From assembly GCA_016196065.1 (NCBI GenBank), contig JACPYL010000012.1, positions 682,001 to 746,000 of the forward strand: a stretch of 64,000 nt of DNA, in the 5' to 3' direction. Made by a program: the position numbers and the translations under genes. The notes beneath the pieces are model-generated. The model did no database searches and had not been told where the DNA came from. It saw only the letters and a program-made list of their open reading frames with translations. This document shows, in pieces, positions 46,182-56,030 of the stretch; the first letter of the stretch is position 1; each line of letters starts with the position of its first letter. The stretch comes from Acidobacteriota bacterium (GTDB taxonomy: Bacteria; Acidobacteriota; Terriglobia; Terriglobales; Acidobacteriaceae).

Positions 46182-47888
46182 ATGATAGTAAGACATCGAG
46201 TATTTTCATCCCTGCTACTCGTCGCGGTGCTATTTGCCACCGTGTCCGGTTGTGCACAAACTACCAACTACGATTTCGTCATCGAGCGGGCCCACATCGT
46301 CGATGGCACTGGTGCTGCGTGGTTCGCCGGGGACGTCGGTATCATTGGCGACCGCATCGCTGCCATCGGCGATCTTCACGATGCCCCAGCCAAGAAACGC
46401 ATCGACGCAAGTGGTCTGGTAGTGTCACCGGGTTTTATCGACACTCTCGGCCAATCGGAATTCAATCTCCTCGTCGACAACCGCGCGGCCAGCAAGATTA
46501 CGCAGGGCGTGACTACTGAAATTACGGGGGAAGGCACTTCTGACGCACCCCTCAATGATCGTGTAGTCGATGCTCTGGATCTCAAAGCCCAGGCGGAGCA
46601 GTATCACGTCGCCCTCGATTGGCACACGTTCGACGAATTTTTGCGTCGTCTGGAGCGCGCCAAGCCCGCCATTAATCTGGGCATGTTTGTGGGTGCTGGA
46701 GGTTTGCGCTCCTACGTAATTGGCAACGATAACCGTCCGGCCACGCCCGCGGAACTGGCGCAAATGCGTCAGTTGGTCGCGCAGTCTATGCAGCAGGGAG
46801 CGCTGGGCCTGAGTTCGGCTTTGCAGTACTTGCCCGATAACTACGCCTCCACGGACGAGATTGTTGAACTCGCCAAGGTCGCGCGTGGCTACGGCGGTGT
46901 TTATTTCACGCACCAGCGTTCGGAAGGAGACCGCATATTCCCGTCGCTGGACGAAGTTTTCACTATCTCGCAACGCGCCAACATCTCGACCACGATCTGG
47001 CACCTGAAAACCATGTTCCCTGAGAACTGGGGAAAAATGCCGGAGGTTCTCAAAAGAATCGAGGCAGCGCGGGCGCGAGGAGTTGACGTCGCCGCGAGCG
47101 TGGAGTCGTACACGCGGGGCGAGAACGGCCTCAACACATGTTTTCCACCCTGGGTATTGAGCGACGGTACCCCCAAGATGCTGGAACGCCTGAAGGACCC
47201 CGTCCAGCGCGCCCGCGTTAGGAAGGAAATGAATGAGCCCGCCGCTGATTGGGAGAACTACTGGCTTGGTTCCGGCGGAGGTCAGGGCATCCAGCTCATT
47301 CAGGCGATGCACCCGGAGCTGCACAAGTACGAAGCCATGAACTTTGCCGAGATTGGACAAAAGATGGGCAAGGATCCCACGGACGCTGCTATCGATTTTG
47401 CGATCGCCGATGAAGGCCTTAGCGAGGTAGTGATGGCAACTATGTCGGAGGATGACGTGCGCGCCGCCGTTTCAAACCCGCTCTCGACCTATGGTTCTGA
47501 TTCCGCTGCCCAGGCGGAGGATGGGCCATTGAGCAGGGTGAAGGCACATCCTCGTGCCTTCGCCACGTTTCCCCGTGTGCTGGCACAGTATGTCCGCACT
47601 GAGCACACGATGAGCCTGGAGGAGGCCATTCGCAAAATGACCTCGTTTGCCGCAAGCCGAGTCGGAATCATGGATCGGGGAATTCTGCGGCCTGGCATGA
47701 TGGCCGACATTGCTGTCTTCGACCTTGGTGCGGTCCAAGAAGTGTCCACCTACCAAGACCCTCTCCATTACGCGACAGGGATGAAATATGTTTTTGTAAA
47801 TGGAGAGCCGGTTGTGCTTGATGGCAAGATCACCGGGGACCGCCCAGGACGCGCCTTGAGGGGCCCTGGATACACACAGGCTCGATAG
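46182..47888 (+). CDS. Lipoprotein of the N-acyl-D-amino-acid deacylase family
   Basis: The 568-residue protein starts with a signal peptide and lipobox VSGCAQ. The amidohydrolase body matches D-aminoacylases: FVIERAHIVDGTGAAWFAGDVGIIGDRIAAIGDL, then VSPGFIDTLGQSEF and GVTTEITGEG. The usual metal pair HxH is not evident: the segment reads IDTLGQSEF, where many relatives have IDVHTHSD. The later TTIWHLK and GGVYFTHQRSEGD segments are family-like. Its substrate is not known, and the altered metal site suggests either divergence or a mononuclear enzyme. Probably periplasmic. Confidence 0.85.
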   Translation: MIVRHRVFSSLLLVAVLFATVSGCAQTTNYDFVIERAHIVDGTGAAWFAGDVGIIGDRIAAIGDLHDAPAKKRIDASGLVVSPGFIDTLGQSEFNLLVDNRAASKITQGVTTEITGEGTSDAPLNDRVVDALDLKAQAEQYHVALDWHTFDEFLRRLERAKPAINLGMFVGAGGLRSYVIGNDNRPATPAELAQMRQLVAQSMQQGALGLSSALQYLPDNYASTDEIVELAKVARGYGGVYFTHQRSEGDRIFPSLDEVFTISQRANISTTIWHLKTMFPENWGKMPEVLKRIEAARARGVDVAASVESYTRGENGLNTCFPPWVLSDGTPKMLERLKDPVQRARVRKEMNEPAADWENYWLGSGGGQGIQLIQAMHPELHKYEAMNFAEIGQKMGKDPTDAAIDFAIADEGLSEVVMATMSEDDVRAAVSNPLSTYGSDSAAQAEDGPLSRVKAHPRAFATFPRVLAQYVRTEHTMSLEEAIRKMTSFAASRVGIMDRGILRPGMMADIAVFDLGAVQEVSTYQDPLHYATGMKYVFVNGEPVVLDGKITGDRPGRALRGPGYTQAR

Positions 47889-48310
47889 CATTTCTCAACT
47901 GGCGAAAAAACGCGATTTCACTAACAACCCTGGCCGGTTCTTCTTCTGTTCAAGTCCGCCAATTCTCAGTGCCGCACGACGCTTGGAGATGGACGAAAAA
48001 CGCATAGCCGGGGATGTTCCGATCCCATCGGACACCATTGGGACACCAAATCGCGCTTTTTCTGTAGGGCCATCTACGGCGAAGGGTGTGCGACAGGTAG
48101 ATAAGTGGTTGGGATCGACAGACTGGCGGAGAGGGAGGGATTCGAATCCGCATGACAACAACGATTCAACAACATACAGGGACACGGATGGCGCCGAAGT
48201 ACATGAAAAGCAGCGGTAGACCGACAAACGGATTGCGAACGGATCGCAGATTTCCGAACAGCACTCCAGCACGACTCCTTTCTGGACAATGTTATTACTC
48301 TGCTGTGTAA
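47889..48310. other. Left flank and left end of the tRNA-Ser island; no certain gene
   Basis: There is no supported complete gene here. The plus-strand frame through 47983-48180 reads DTIGTPNRAFSVGPSTAKGVRQ into DWRRGRDSNPHD, where it crosses the tRNA end fragment at 48124-48146; the first part looks faintly like the tail of an earlier integrase, but it cannot be proved. The segment 48147-48310 is the first part of the island and contains the likely promoter of the FG-GAP gene. Confidence 0.4.
48124..48146. repeat. Left attachment repeat (att) of the tRNA-Ser island
   Basis: These 23 bases are identical to 60336-60358, the 3' end of the tRNA-Ser gene (acceptor stem, CCA and T-arm). The identity stops at 48147, where one base differs and the sequences then diverge. 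Such a partial tRNA 3' end is the standard mark of integrase-mediated insertion. Confidence 0.85.
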
Positions 48311-48319
48311 TTGCTGCGA

Positions 48320-50773
48320 ATGATTGTTGTTCGTCAGTTGATGTGCGTTAGCCTCGCGGTCGCAATATTTGCACTGTGCGCTTGCGGCGGGGGCTCTGGC
48401 GGGTCAGGTGGAGGCGGTGGGGGAGGTGGCGGCGGTAGTAGCCCGACAATCAACCGTCTGGCACCTTCTAGCCTGATGGTGAATGTGCCGCTTGGCACTT
48501 TGCTTGTTACCGGGGCGAATTTCAAAGGTGATGCTCTGGTCGCGATTGACGGGCAGCCAGTACCAACCTTCCTATTCGACGCGCATACGCTGGAAGCCGA
48601 AATTAGTTCGGACTTTGACACTACCGCCGCTAACCATCAAATCACGGTACAGCAGAGCACTGGTACTTCCAACGCCATTCGTCTTGCGGTTTATGCGCCC
48701 CAGCAGGGTCCGTTTGTTATGAATGCGATCCCTGGTTTTCTGGTAGGCCCGGAGAGCAGTCCGCTCTGGATCGCGGTCGCTGACATTGAAGGTGACGGCT
48801 TCGCTGATGTGCTCATGCCCAACGATGTCCCGAACGGTTCTGGTGGGATTGCGATCTTGAAGGGCCGCTCGGATGGCTCCCTCGCTCCTGCTGCCGTCCT
48901 CTCGATACAGACTCCATACGCGCTTTTGATCGGCGATATTGACGGAGACGGCATCGCTGACCTGGTTTCGGTCACCCAAGTTGGGAACAACAGCCTGGTA
49001 ACAGTTCTGCGCGGCGATGGACACGGCAATTTCCAACCACTCGCCTCGTCGGAGGTGCCTTATCTCGGTGTCCTCATCACCGAGTATCTGTCGGACCTGG
49101 ACGGGGATGGACTCCTGGACCTCGTCGTCACGGGTGCGGACGGCTCAGGAGCAACTAGCGACCTGCAATGGCTGCGAAATACGGGTGGAGGGAACTTCTC
49201 TTCCGGAGTATCGCTGGCCACGATCAATACGTTCAGCTACTTCACTCTTGGCGACCTCAATCGCGACGGGAAGCCCGACATTGTTTATTCGACACAGACT
49301 TCGCCGACAGGTCCGATTGTTGTTCACACCTTGATGAATCTGGGATCGGGCCACTTCTCCGACAGCGTGACGCCTGGGCTCAACGGGGTCGGCGGCCTGG
49401 CTACTGTCGGCGACTTCAATCTGGATGGAATTCCAGACTTGGTGGTGCAGGCAGTTCAAAACACCGTTCTCCAGCTCTATTCTTTCGCAGGCAAGGGAGA
49501 CGGGTCGTTTCAGCAGCTTGGCAGCGTAACGATCTCCCCGCCTGGATATAAGGTCTATCAGCTTGTGGTCGGAGACTTCGACCATGATGGTTTCCCCGAC
49601 TTGGCTGGCACAGACGGCGAGACCGAGCCGTCGCATATTCTCTACTTGTTCGGCGACGGACGCGGAAACTTCACGCCCCAGCAAGTCGTCGGGCCACAAG
49701 GAGGTCCTTCTGTCACAGCAGACATCAACGGCGATGGCCTGCCTGACTTGATTGTCCCGGATCGTTTCAACTTCGTGTCGGTGGCGCTCGGGCGAACTGA
49801 CCGCAAGTTTCCCTCGGCACTTGCCTTGGCTCCGCCACTGGCTTCACCTCCGTATGCAGGCGACATCAATGGCGACGGCCTGCCCGAAATCTTCTTTGGC
49901 GGATTTCCCGACACTATCTTCGGGAATGTCTTTCAGAACCAAGGCCACAATGCATTCCAGTTGGCAGCCAGCACAGACCCGCGTGGTTTCATGGTGGCGG
50001 ACCTGACGGGAAGAGGCGTGGTTGATCTGATCGGATTTTCAGACAGCGGAATGATTATCTGGCCAAACAATGGGAGTTTCAATTTTTCGTCGTCCCCGAT
50101 TACCCTGCCACCGATCAGCGGCCCAATCATGATTGCTGACATGGACGGTGATGGGCACCCTGACATTGTTGGCTCTGGTCAAATCTTCTTCGGCAACGGA
50201 GCGTACCAGTTCACGCCGGTTGCCACGCAAAACATTTCTTCTGGACCCTATCTCATTGGCGATTTCAACGGCGACGGCAGGCTGGATATTGCTATCGGCG
50301 GAGCGACCTTGCTCAATGCAGGCAATCGGACATTCAATCTTGTGACCAGCGAAGCGCTACCACTGGTCAACGGAGCAGTCGCTGCTGTCGCAGACTTCAA
50401 CGGAGACGGCAAAGACGATGTCGCGATCTCTGACGGCGGACAAAGCGTGGGTATCTTTTACAGCCAAGGTGACGGCACTTTTTACGTGGCCACCGAACTC
50501 GACACAGGAGGATTTGTAGGCGGAGTGGCGGTGGGAGACTTCAATGGCGATGGCCGCATCGATATTGCGGCGGGTCTGATGTTCGCCCAACAGGCAGTGA
50601 TTCTGTTCAACAATGCCAACGGCCAGTTCAGCCGGTCTTTCTTTGCTTCTGGGGCAGATACCGCGTCAATGACCTCTGCCGACCTTAATCACGGCGGGAA
50701 GAGCGACTTGATTTTCTCGAACTTTGAATTGGACTTTCGGCCGCCCAATGCGAATGTGGTGTTTCACAAGTAG
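48320..50773 (+). CDS. Lipid-anchored FG-GAP/VCBS repeat protein
   Basis: The protein (817 residues from the ATG at 48320; a TTG at 48311 adds three) has a signal peptide and lipobox FALCAC followed by a glycine/serine linker. An IPT/TIG-like domain (about 45-135, INRLAPSSLMVNVPLGTLLVTGANF) precedes about 14 FG-GAP-type repeats with calcium-binding DxNGDGxxD loops, for example VGDFNGDGRIDI. These form one or two seven-bladed beta-propellers. It is likely outer-surface exposed and adhesive. It is the first gene after the left att repeat. Confidence 0.88.
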   Translation: MIVVRQLMCVSLAVAIFALCACGGGSGGSGGGGGGGGGGSSPTINRLAPSSLMVNVPLGTLLVTGANFKGDALVAIDGQPVPTFLFDAHTLEAEISSDFDTTAANHQITVQQSTGTSNAIRLAVYAPQQGPFVMNAIPGFLVGPESSPLWIAVADIEGDGFADVLMPNDVPNGSGGIAILKGRSDGSLAPAAVLSIQTPYALLIGDIDGDGIADLVSVTQVGNNSLVTVLRGDGHGNFQPLASSEVPYLGVLITEYLSDLDGDGLLDLVVTGADGSGATSDLQWLRNTGGGNFSSGVSLATINTFSYFTLGDLNRDGKPDIVYSTQTSPTGPIVVHTLMNLGSGHFSDSVTPGLNGVGGLATVGDFNLDGIPDLVVQAVQNTVLQLYSFAGKGDGSFQQLGSVTISPPGYKVYQLVVGDFDHDGFPDLAGTDGETEPSHILYLFGDGRGNFTPQQVVGPQGGPSVTADINGDGLPDLIVPDRFNFVSVALGRTDRKFPSALALAPPLASPPYAGDINGDGLPEIFFGGFPDTIFGNVFQNQGHNAFQLAASTDPRGFMVADLTGRGVVDLIGFSDSGMIIWPNNGSFNFSSSPITLPPISGPIMIADMDGDGHPDIVGSGQIFFGNGAYQFTPVATQNISSGPYLIGDFNGDGRLDIAIGGATLLNAGNRTFNLVTSEALPLVNGAVAAVADFNGDGKDDVAISDGGQSVGIFYSQGDGTFYVATELDTGGFVGGVAVGDFNGDGRIDIAAGLMFAQQAVILFNNANGQFSRSFFASGADTASMTSADLNHGGKSDLIFSNFELDFRPPNANVVFHK

Positions 50774-50837
50774 CTATCCCCGCCTCTATAGTCCCGAAAT
50801 CGCGAACAACAGAGTGCACCGTCTCTCACTTTAAGGT

Positions 50838-51266
50838 TTACGGCAGAGCCCAAGTTGAACCATCCTCGAACTCAACCTGCGTTACAACCAAACTCGCTCT
50901 CCTCTTCTGCACGCACTCCAGTTTTTCGTCCACTATGCTGTCAAGAGTACCCGATGTAATTGTGCTCCCAGAATCAATTTGAATCGCCACTGCAGGAAAC
51001 AGGTGTCGGATGCTAAACGCGCCCTTCGCACGGAGCGCACACGCGAGTCGGTATCCAGCAATTCGTCTTTCGGAAGTATTTCTCAAGTCGAAACCATTTC
51101 CATAGGTCGTCAGCTTCAAGGGGCACGTTCTTGTATTAATTGACCACGATTTGGGTTGAGGTACAGGTAGTACACCCGACTCTTTTGTTTGTCCGTACAA
51201 ATGGCTCATGGGCAACATAAGAGAGCCGATCTGGCTGATCATCACCAACAGCATTGTCCGTTTCAT
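50838..51266 (-). CDS. Small exported protein next to the RHS gene (possible immunity)
   Basis: The 142-residue protein has a signal peptide (about 1-25, VMISQIGSLMLPMSHLYGQ) and two cysteine-containing segments, RTCPLKLT and YRLACALRAKG. It starts nine bases after the RHS stop and is clearly cotranscribed with it. No family recognised. Its position right after a polymorphic-toxin-like gene suggests an immunity role, with export to the compartment where the toxin would act; this is inference from layout only. Confidence 0.7.
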   Translation of the reverse strand: MKRTMLLVMISQIGSLMLPMSHLYGQTKESGVLPVPQPKSWSINTRTCPLKLTTYGNGFDLRNTSERRIAGYRLACALRAKGAFSIRHLFPAVAIQIDSGSTITSGTLDSIVDEKLECVQKRRASLVVTQVEFEDGSTWALP

Positions 51267-51275
51267 CGCACAGTC

Positions 51276-54200
51276 CTATTTTGGGCTTGGGTTGTCTTGA
51301 ATCAATTTTTCCTGTACTTCTTTTTCAGCGTCTTCCTCTGTCATCGAGTTGGGTTCTTTGCCGGAGTTCTCGACGCTGGCGGCATCATTCTCCATTCTGT
51401 CCTGAACCGCTTTGTCCCCGTGTTGATATTGCTTGGCGTCTTCCGGCGAGTCTTCTATTTGAACTCCGTGGTGGATCTCATGGCGGGTAACGGCCGATTG
51501 GTCATCCTTATAGTCTCCACCCAATCGCGTTAGGTCAAAGCTGATTGTGTTCTTCTTCAGATCAGCCTTCCCGTCCTTGTTGGTTTCGATCTTAGGATCA
51601 TTCGTGCCGAGCACAGTGTGCCAAATTGGTGTTCCGGGGACCTGGCTATCCTTCGATCGAAGGTCCTTATTGCCTATTTCGTGAACGGTCTTGCTGTCAG
51701 ACAGTTTGTTGAAGTCCTTTCGGAACGACTCCTTCATATATTCTTTAGCGATCATCTTTACGAGCTGATCGTACTGCTGTCCCTGTAGGGGTGTACGAAC
51801 CTCACGCCCGTCCGGGTCGACAAATGCGAGGGGATTGTTCCTGGTGTACGAGTACATGTTCCACTGCTGAGGATCACGGACTCTTTGTTTCGTGATGCTC
51901 TTCGGATCGGCAGAATTGAACCGAGCCATACCTGACCCGTAGTACCGCGCACCGAGGTAGTCTAGGCCAGATTCGGAATCCCGTTCTTTACCCGTGAACT
52001 TGTAGTTCTGGGCACAGGTATTTGTGTAGGCGTGTTCCCCGCCAAAAGGTTCGAAATCAGCGTCGTAGCAGAACACCGTCTGCCCTCCCTGAACGATCGC
52101 TCGTGAGGTGCCCAGTTGGTCCGCCAGATAGTAAAACACATTGTTCGACGAATCACGCCGGGCGATGCGATTTCCGCCAAAGAACACGTATTCATTGAAA
52201 CTGCCATTTGTGACGCTTCCCGTCAGATCGGTTTCGTCCAAAACTTCGCTGCCTGCATACCAGTAAATCTTGCTGCCAGACTTTTCCACTCGATTGCCGT
52301 CGCCATCATAGATGTACTGGGTACTCGAATTCGAGGTCGAGGTCATCTGGTTTTCGGTGTTGAATACATAGGTAGCCCCGCCCGTGCCCGGTATGGTCAT
52401 CAGGTTCCCGGCAGCGTCGTAGGTGTCGGTGGAAATCTGGTTCTTCGTGGTCACGCTGACGCTGAGACTCCCCTGCGTGCATCCAGTGTAGGCCGACGAC
52501 GACCCGGCAATCGAGAGTAGGTTGCTCCAGTTGCCAGTGGAATCGTAGCCGAATGCCTGCCCCCAGCAAAGGGTGGGATCGCTGGCGTGACTCCCCGTGG
52601 TTTGAGCGGTCGAGACGCGATTCAACTGATCGTAGGCGAACGTCTGGCCGCGGCCTGAAACGCGATTGTTCGCGATGCTGACAGGATTCCCGTTGTCCGT
52701 TCCAAGGTTGAAGTTGTATTTCAGGTCCAGCATGTTGGCGGTGGTCGCCGTATCTGTGCATAGACGACTGGTAGCCAGGGCTGTTCCAGTGGTTGAATAC
52801 ATCCAGCAGGGCTGGAGCCGCTTGTTGTAGATATGAGTAGACACCAGCGATGTCCCGTTCTGGAGGAGCGCCGTTGCCCCTTGCGGCGCGTAGCAGGCCC
52901 CATTCCCTAGGATGCCGTTGGCACAGGTGCCCGTTGCGTAGTAGACGCTCGTAGTGTTGTCCTTGGCGTTGCTCAGGCGTCCGGCAGTATCGGGCGTGTA
53001 CGTGATGATGCGCCCGCTGGGATAGGTCAGAGTGGCTACTGAGCTATCGAGATTGTAGGTGTAATTCGTAGTCTTGGTTTTCGTGGCGGTCGTACGTGAC
53101 TGGACAACGGTTCGTCCCACTTGATCGTATGCCCAAGACTCCGAACCCGCCGGGTCCGTCATCCCGGTGCGATGCCCAATGTTGTAGCACGAGGCCTGCC
53201 CCAGACAGCCGCTCCCGTCATAGGTGTAGGTCGCGACGGGAGTGGACATAGTGCCTGCGGTACATGCCTGCACTCCATATCCCTTGGCCGTCAGCCGATT
53301 CAGCGAGTCATAGCAATAGCTAATCGCTGTGGTGGTAGCCGGATTGGTCTGGTTCTGCAACGGGGTTGTCTTGGTGGTCACATCCCCGTCGGCGTCGTAG
53401 GTATACGCCAGATGGCCGGATTCTGGATTGTCGGCAGTGAGGATGCGCGATAGTGAATCATACGAAAAGCTGCGTGCGCGGGAACCGGCTTGAAGGACGC
53501 CTATGAGGTTGCCCAGCGTGTCGTAACCGTATGTCGTGACCCAGATTGGTTCACTGGTTCCAGGACAGCCGTTAGCGTTAACGGTTGCCGTCGTCGAATT
53601 GGGCTCGTCCACTTCAATCAAACGGCCTAATCCGTCAACGATGCTACGTCGCCAGTGGCCTGCTTCATCGGTAACCAGGGTCGAATTTCCACAATACGCC
53701 GTCTTAAGAAGCGAGCCATCTGCCTGGGTGACCTGCGTCCCGCGGTGCAGGGCATCATAGGCGTTGGTGGTAATTCCGTATGTCGTGTCGGATGTCGTGC
53801 GATACGGATTCGTGGTAGTGGACTTGTTTCCCGCTGCATCGTAGGTATCGTCGGCATAGACGACGCCCTCGGGATCGGAATTTAGCTGGGTATGCGCCAG
53901 CCTTCCCATGCCGTCCACGATGGCAGTAGCGGTCTCGTTGACCGTGCTCGTGATCGCCTTTGTAATCACGACTTGATACGGTGCGCTGCCTTGACTACAC
54001 GTGGAACCGCCAAGGTCGGTGTAGCAGAACGACGTTTGCCCGCCGCCCGCCGGGCGGCTGACGTTCGTCAGACGAGAAACTACGTCGTAGCTGTTCGTGG
54101 TGATTTGACCGTTCGGGTCGGTGGTCGAGATTAACAACCCCGTGTTGTAGTCGTAGTTGGGATAGCTGCTCTGGTTTAACGCGTTTTTGATCTGAGTCGC

Positions 54201-56030
54201 ATACGCGCCTTGGAACGTGCTCGAATATTGGTAGGTCGTTGGATTGAGCAAAGGGTCTTTGGCGACAGACGGCATTCCAGTGTCGTAGTACGTCGTGGTA
54301 CTGGTCAGGGTTTGCACCGACGGCAGATTCCGCCAGCGATTCACGGAGGTCCGATTTCCACGATAGAGACCTGTCCAAGGTGCGGTATCGAGATTCTGAG
54401 CGGCACTCATTCCCGAGGCAATCGTGGCCGTTTCGTCGTACCCGTATTGGGTGAACGCCTTTTGACTCGTCCCGTCCGTGATCTGGCTTGAGTAAACCAG
54501 ATTCAGCATGTTGTTGCTGAGATAGTTGGAAAAGTGCGGATTGGGGCTTTGCCAGACGTAGCTGGTGTTCGTTTGGCGTAGCAGAGGCCCCGGCACGCCA
54601 GAGCTAGTGCCGTAGTCGTATTCTTTTTGCGTTATGACTTTGCCGTAGAGCCCGGTGTAGCCTGCCCCGCTCCCTGTGGGGTTTGGAAAGGTGAACCCAG
54701 AATCGTAGCTCATGGTTACTTGGCTGGTCTTGCCATTTGCCCAGGTAGTAGTCGTTTGGGTTGGCAATATGTTCATGTAGATTGCAGGTCCTCCCGGGCC
54801 ACCAAATGGACCAAGGGTACTGGCGTATGTTGTTGAAACAGTCTTGAGCAGGTTCGCGGCTAGGACAGCGCCTTGGTAGTACTGGACTTTTGTCGTGTAG
54901 AGGGAACAATTGGACAAAAGGGTATTCGTATAAACAGTGTTATTCCCAAGGGGGTCGGTGACAGTGGGATTGGAACTAGCGGAATACGTCCAAGTATGGT
55001 TTCCGGTTCCATCGTTGGCGTTTACTGTCCGCGAAGCTACTGCACGGGGGTCGATTAGCGAAGTTGAACAACCGGCTCCGTCGCGCCACGCATAAGAGAT
55101 CGTGCCTCCAGTAGGAAATGTAATCTGAGTAAGATCAGCATTTCCGTCGTTGCTATATTGAAATATCCAGGCAGTGCCGTTCGGCAGTACTACACTCTGG
55201 AGGTAGTTCGCATTCCGAGTCTGCTGTGTTCCTTGGGTTATGTTGTAGGAGAAAATCTCAGTGACCTGCGCCCAACAGAACCAAAACGTCTGCGATCCAC
55301 CATTTGGCCCGGGTATCACCCATTGAGCAGATAAATTGACCGGGAGCGGGCCGCTTGGACAATTGCCTGGCCCACTGGATCCTAATGACGAGGATGGCGG
55401 ACTGGCTATGGACCTACCGACCGTATCCGTCACACTGAGCTGATTTCCGTTGGCGTCTTCCGATACTCTGTTCCCGTCCGCATCTGTGACGACCGGGCTT
55501 CCGCTCGTGGGAATGTAGGCTTGTATCGCGGTTCCATCCACGGTTTCATAGTTCGTTGAGGTTAGTGCTGCCAGTTGATGGCTGGCCCCATCGGGGGTGG
55601 CCACGGAGTAGCTCGTGAACTTAAGATTTCCGAAATTGTCGTTAACTGGTGCGGACTTAATTGCAAACGCTCGCTCGGGGAGTGGCATTAGCCCCCCTGC
55701 ACCATTGAAGAAAGGAAATGATGTGTCCGGGACCATGAACATGGTACAGCCGTTCATGTTGCAAATGTTTTTTTGCTTAAATGGCCTTCTGTTATAGATG
55801 AGCTTAAATCCTAGCTTTAGGTTCCCGCGCTGCGGGTAAGAACCCAGCGGAACGTCTACAATCAGATTCCCGTTTGTCATGCTCACGGAATCAATCTCAC
55901 CGCCACGATAGCTTCCATAGGCTTTGATTCCCAGTTGAATGTCGTCGGGGTCTTGTGCTACTGATTTGACATTTAAAATAAGGACACTAACAAAAATTAT
56001 CCCGAGATAGAAGGCGGTTCGCCAAGTCAT
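51276..56030 (-). CDS. Secreted RHS/YD-repeat protein with zincin-like C-terminal tip
   Basis: The 1584-residue protein has an N-terminal signal peptide (LGIIFVSVLILNVKSVAQ), a region with wall-associated beta repeats, and many YD repeats (YDGDGNRVEK, YDALNRL-like) through about residues 650-1350. The RHS core end is LDYLGARYYGSGMARFNSADP and NPLAFVDPDG. After it a unique tip of about 176 residues (1409-1584) begins REVRTPLQG. The tip holds HEIHH at 1517-1521, in the context TRHEIHHGVQ, an HExxH zinc metallopeptidase motif, with an acidic C-terminus. RHS shells often enclose toxin tips; this one may be a protease. It overlaps the upstream gene by four bases. Confidence 0.93.
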   Translation of the reverse strand: MTWRTAFYLGIIFVSVLILNVKSVAQDPDDIQLGIKAYGSYRGGEIDSVSMTNGNLIVDVPLGSYPQRGNLKLGFKLIYNRRPFKQKNICNMNGCTMFMVPDTSFPFFNGAGGLMPLPERAFAIKSAPVNDNFGNLKFTSYSVATPDGASHQLAALTSTNYETVDGTAIQAYIPTSGSPVVTDADGNRVSEDANGNQLSVTDTVGRSIASPPSSSLGSSGPGNCPSGPLPVNLSAQWVIPGPNGGSQTFWFCWAQVTEIFSYNITQGTQQTRNANYLQSVVLPNGTAWIFQYSNDGNADLTQITFPTGGTISYAWRDGAGCSTSLIDPRAVASRTVNANDGTGNHTWTYSASSNPTVTDPLGNNTVYTNTLLSNCSLYTTKVQYYQGAVLAANLLKTVSTTYASTLGPFGGPGGPAIYMNILPTQTTTTWANGKTSQVTMSYDSGFTFPNPTGSGAGYTGLYGKVITQKEYDYGTSSGVPGPLLRQTNTSYVWQSPNPHFSNYLSNNMLNLVYSSQITDGTSQKAFTQYGYDETATIASGMSAAQNLDTAPWTGLYRGNRTSVNRWRNLPSVQTLTSTTTYYDTGMPSVAKDPLLNPTTYQYSSTFQGAYATQIKNALNQSSYPNYDYNTGLLISTTDPNGQITTNSYDVVSRLTNVSRPAGGGQTSFCYTDLGGSTCSQGSAPYQVVITKAITSTVNETATAIVDGMGRLAHTQLNSDPEGVVYADDTYDAAGNKSTTTNPYRTTSDTTYGITTNAYDALHRGTQVTQADGSLLKTAYCGNSTLVTDEAGHWRRSIVDGLGRLIEVDEPNSTTATVNANGCPGTSEPIWVTTYGYDTLGNLIGVLQAGSRARSFSYDSLSRILTADNPESGHLAYTYDADGDVTTKTTPLQNQTNPATTTAISYCYDSLNRLTAKGYGVQACTAGTMSTPVATYTYDGSGCLGQASCYNIGHRTGMTDPAGSESWAYDQVGRTVVQSRTTATKTKTTNYTYNLDSSVATLTYPSGRIITYTPDTAGRLSNAKDNTTSVYYATGTCANGILGNGACYAPQGATALLQNGTSLVSTHIYNKRLQPCWMYSTTGTALATSRLCTDTATTANMLDLKYNFNLGTDNGNPVSIANNRVSGRGQTFAYDQLNRVSTAQTTGSHASDPTLCWGQAFGYDSTGNWSNLLSIAGSSSAYTGCTQGSLSVSVTTKNQISTDTYDAAGNLMTIPGTGGATYVFNTENQMTSTSNSSTQYIYDGDGNRVEKSGSKIYWYAGSEVLDETDLTGSVTNGSFNEYVFFGGNRIARRDSSNNVFYYLADQLGTSRAIVQGGQTVFCYDADFEPFGGEHAYTNTCAQNYKFTGKERDSESGLDYLGARYYGSGMARFNSADPKSITKQRVRDPQQWNMYSYTRNNPLAFVDPDGREVRTPLQGQQYDQLVKMIAKEYMKESFRKDFNKLSDSKTVHEIGNKDLRSKDSQVPGTPIWHTVLGTNDPKIETNKDGKADLKKNTISFDLTRLGGDYKDDQSAVTRHEIHHGVQIEDSPEDAKQYQHGDKAVQDRMENDAASVENSGKEPNSMTEEDAEKEVQEKLIQDNPSPK

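Noticed and set aside
47983-48219. Plus-strand frame across the left att site, faintly like an integrase tail
   Set aside because: No catalytic motif is present; frames reading through the tRNA end often give such peptides, so it cannot be counted as a gene.
48390-48445. G-rich tract that might form a quadruplex or be a repeat element
   Set aside because: It encodes the Gly/Ser linker after the lipobox of the FG-GAP protein, which explains the composition.
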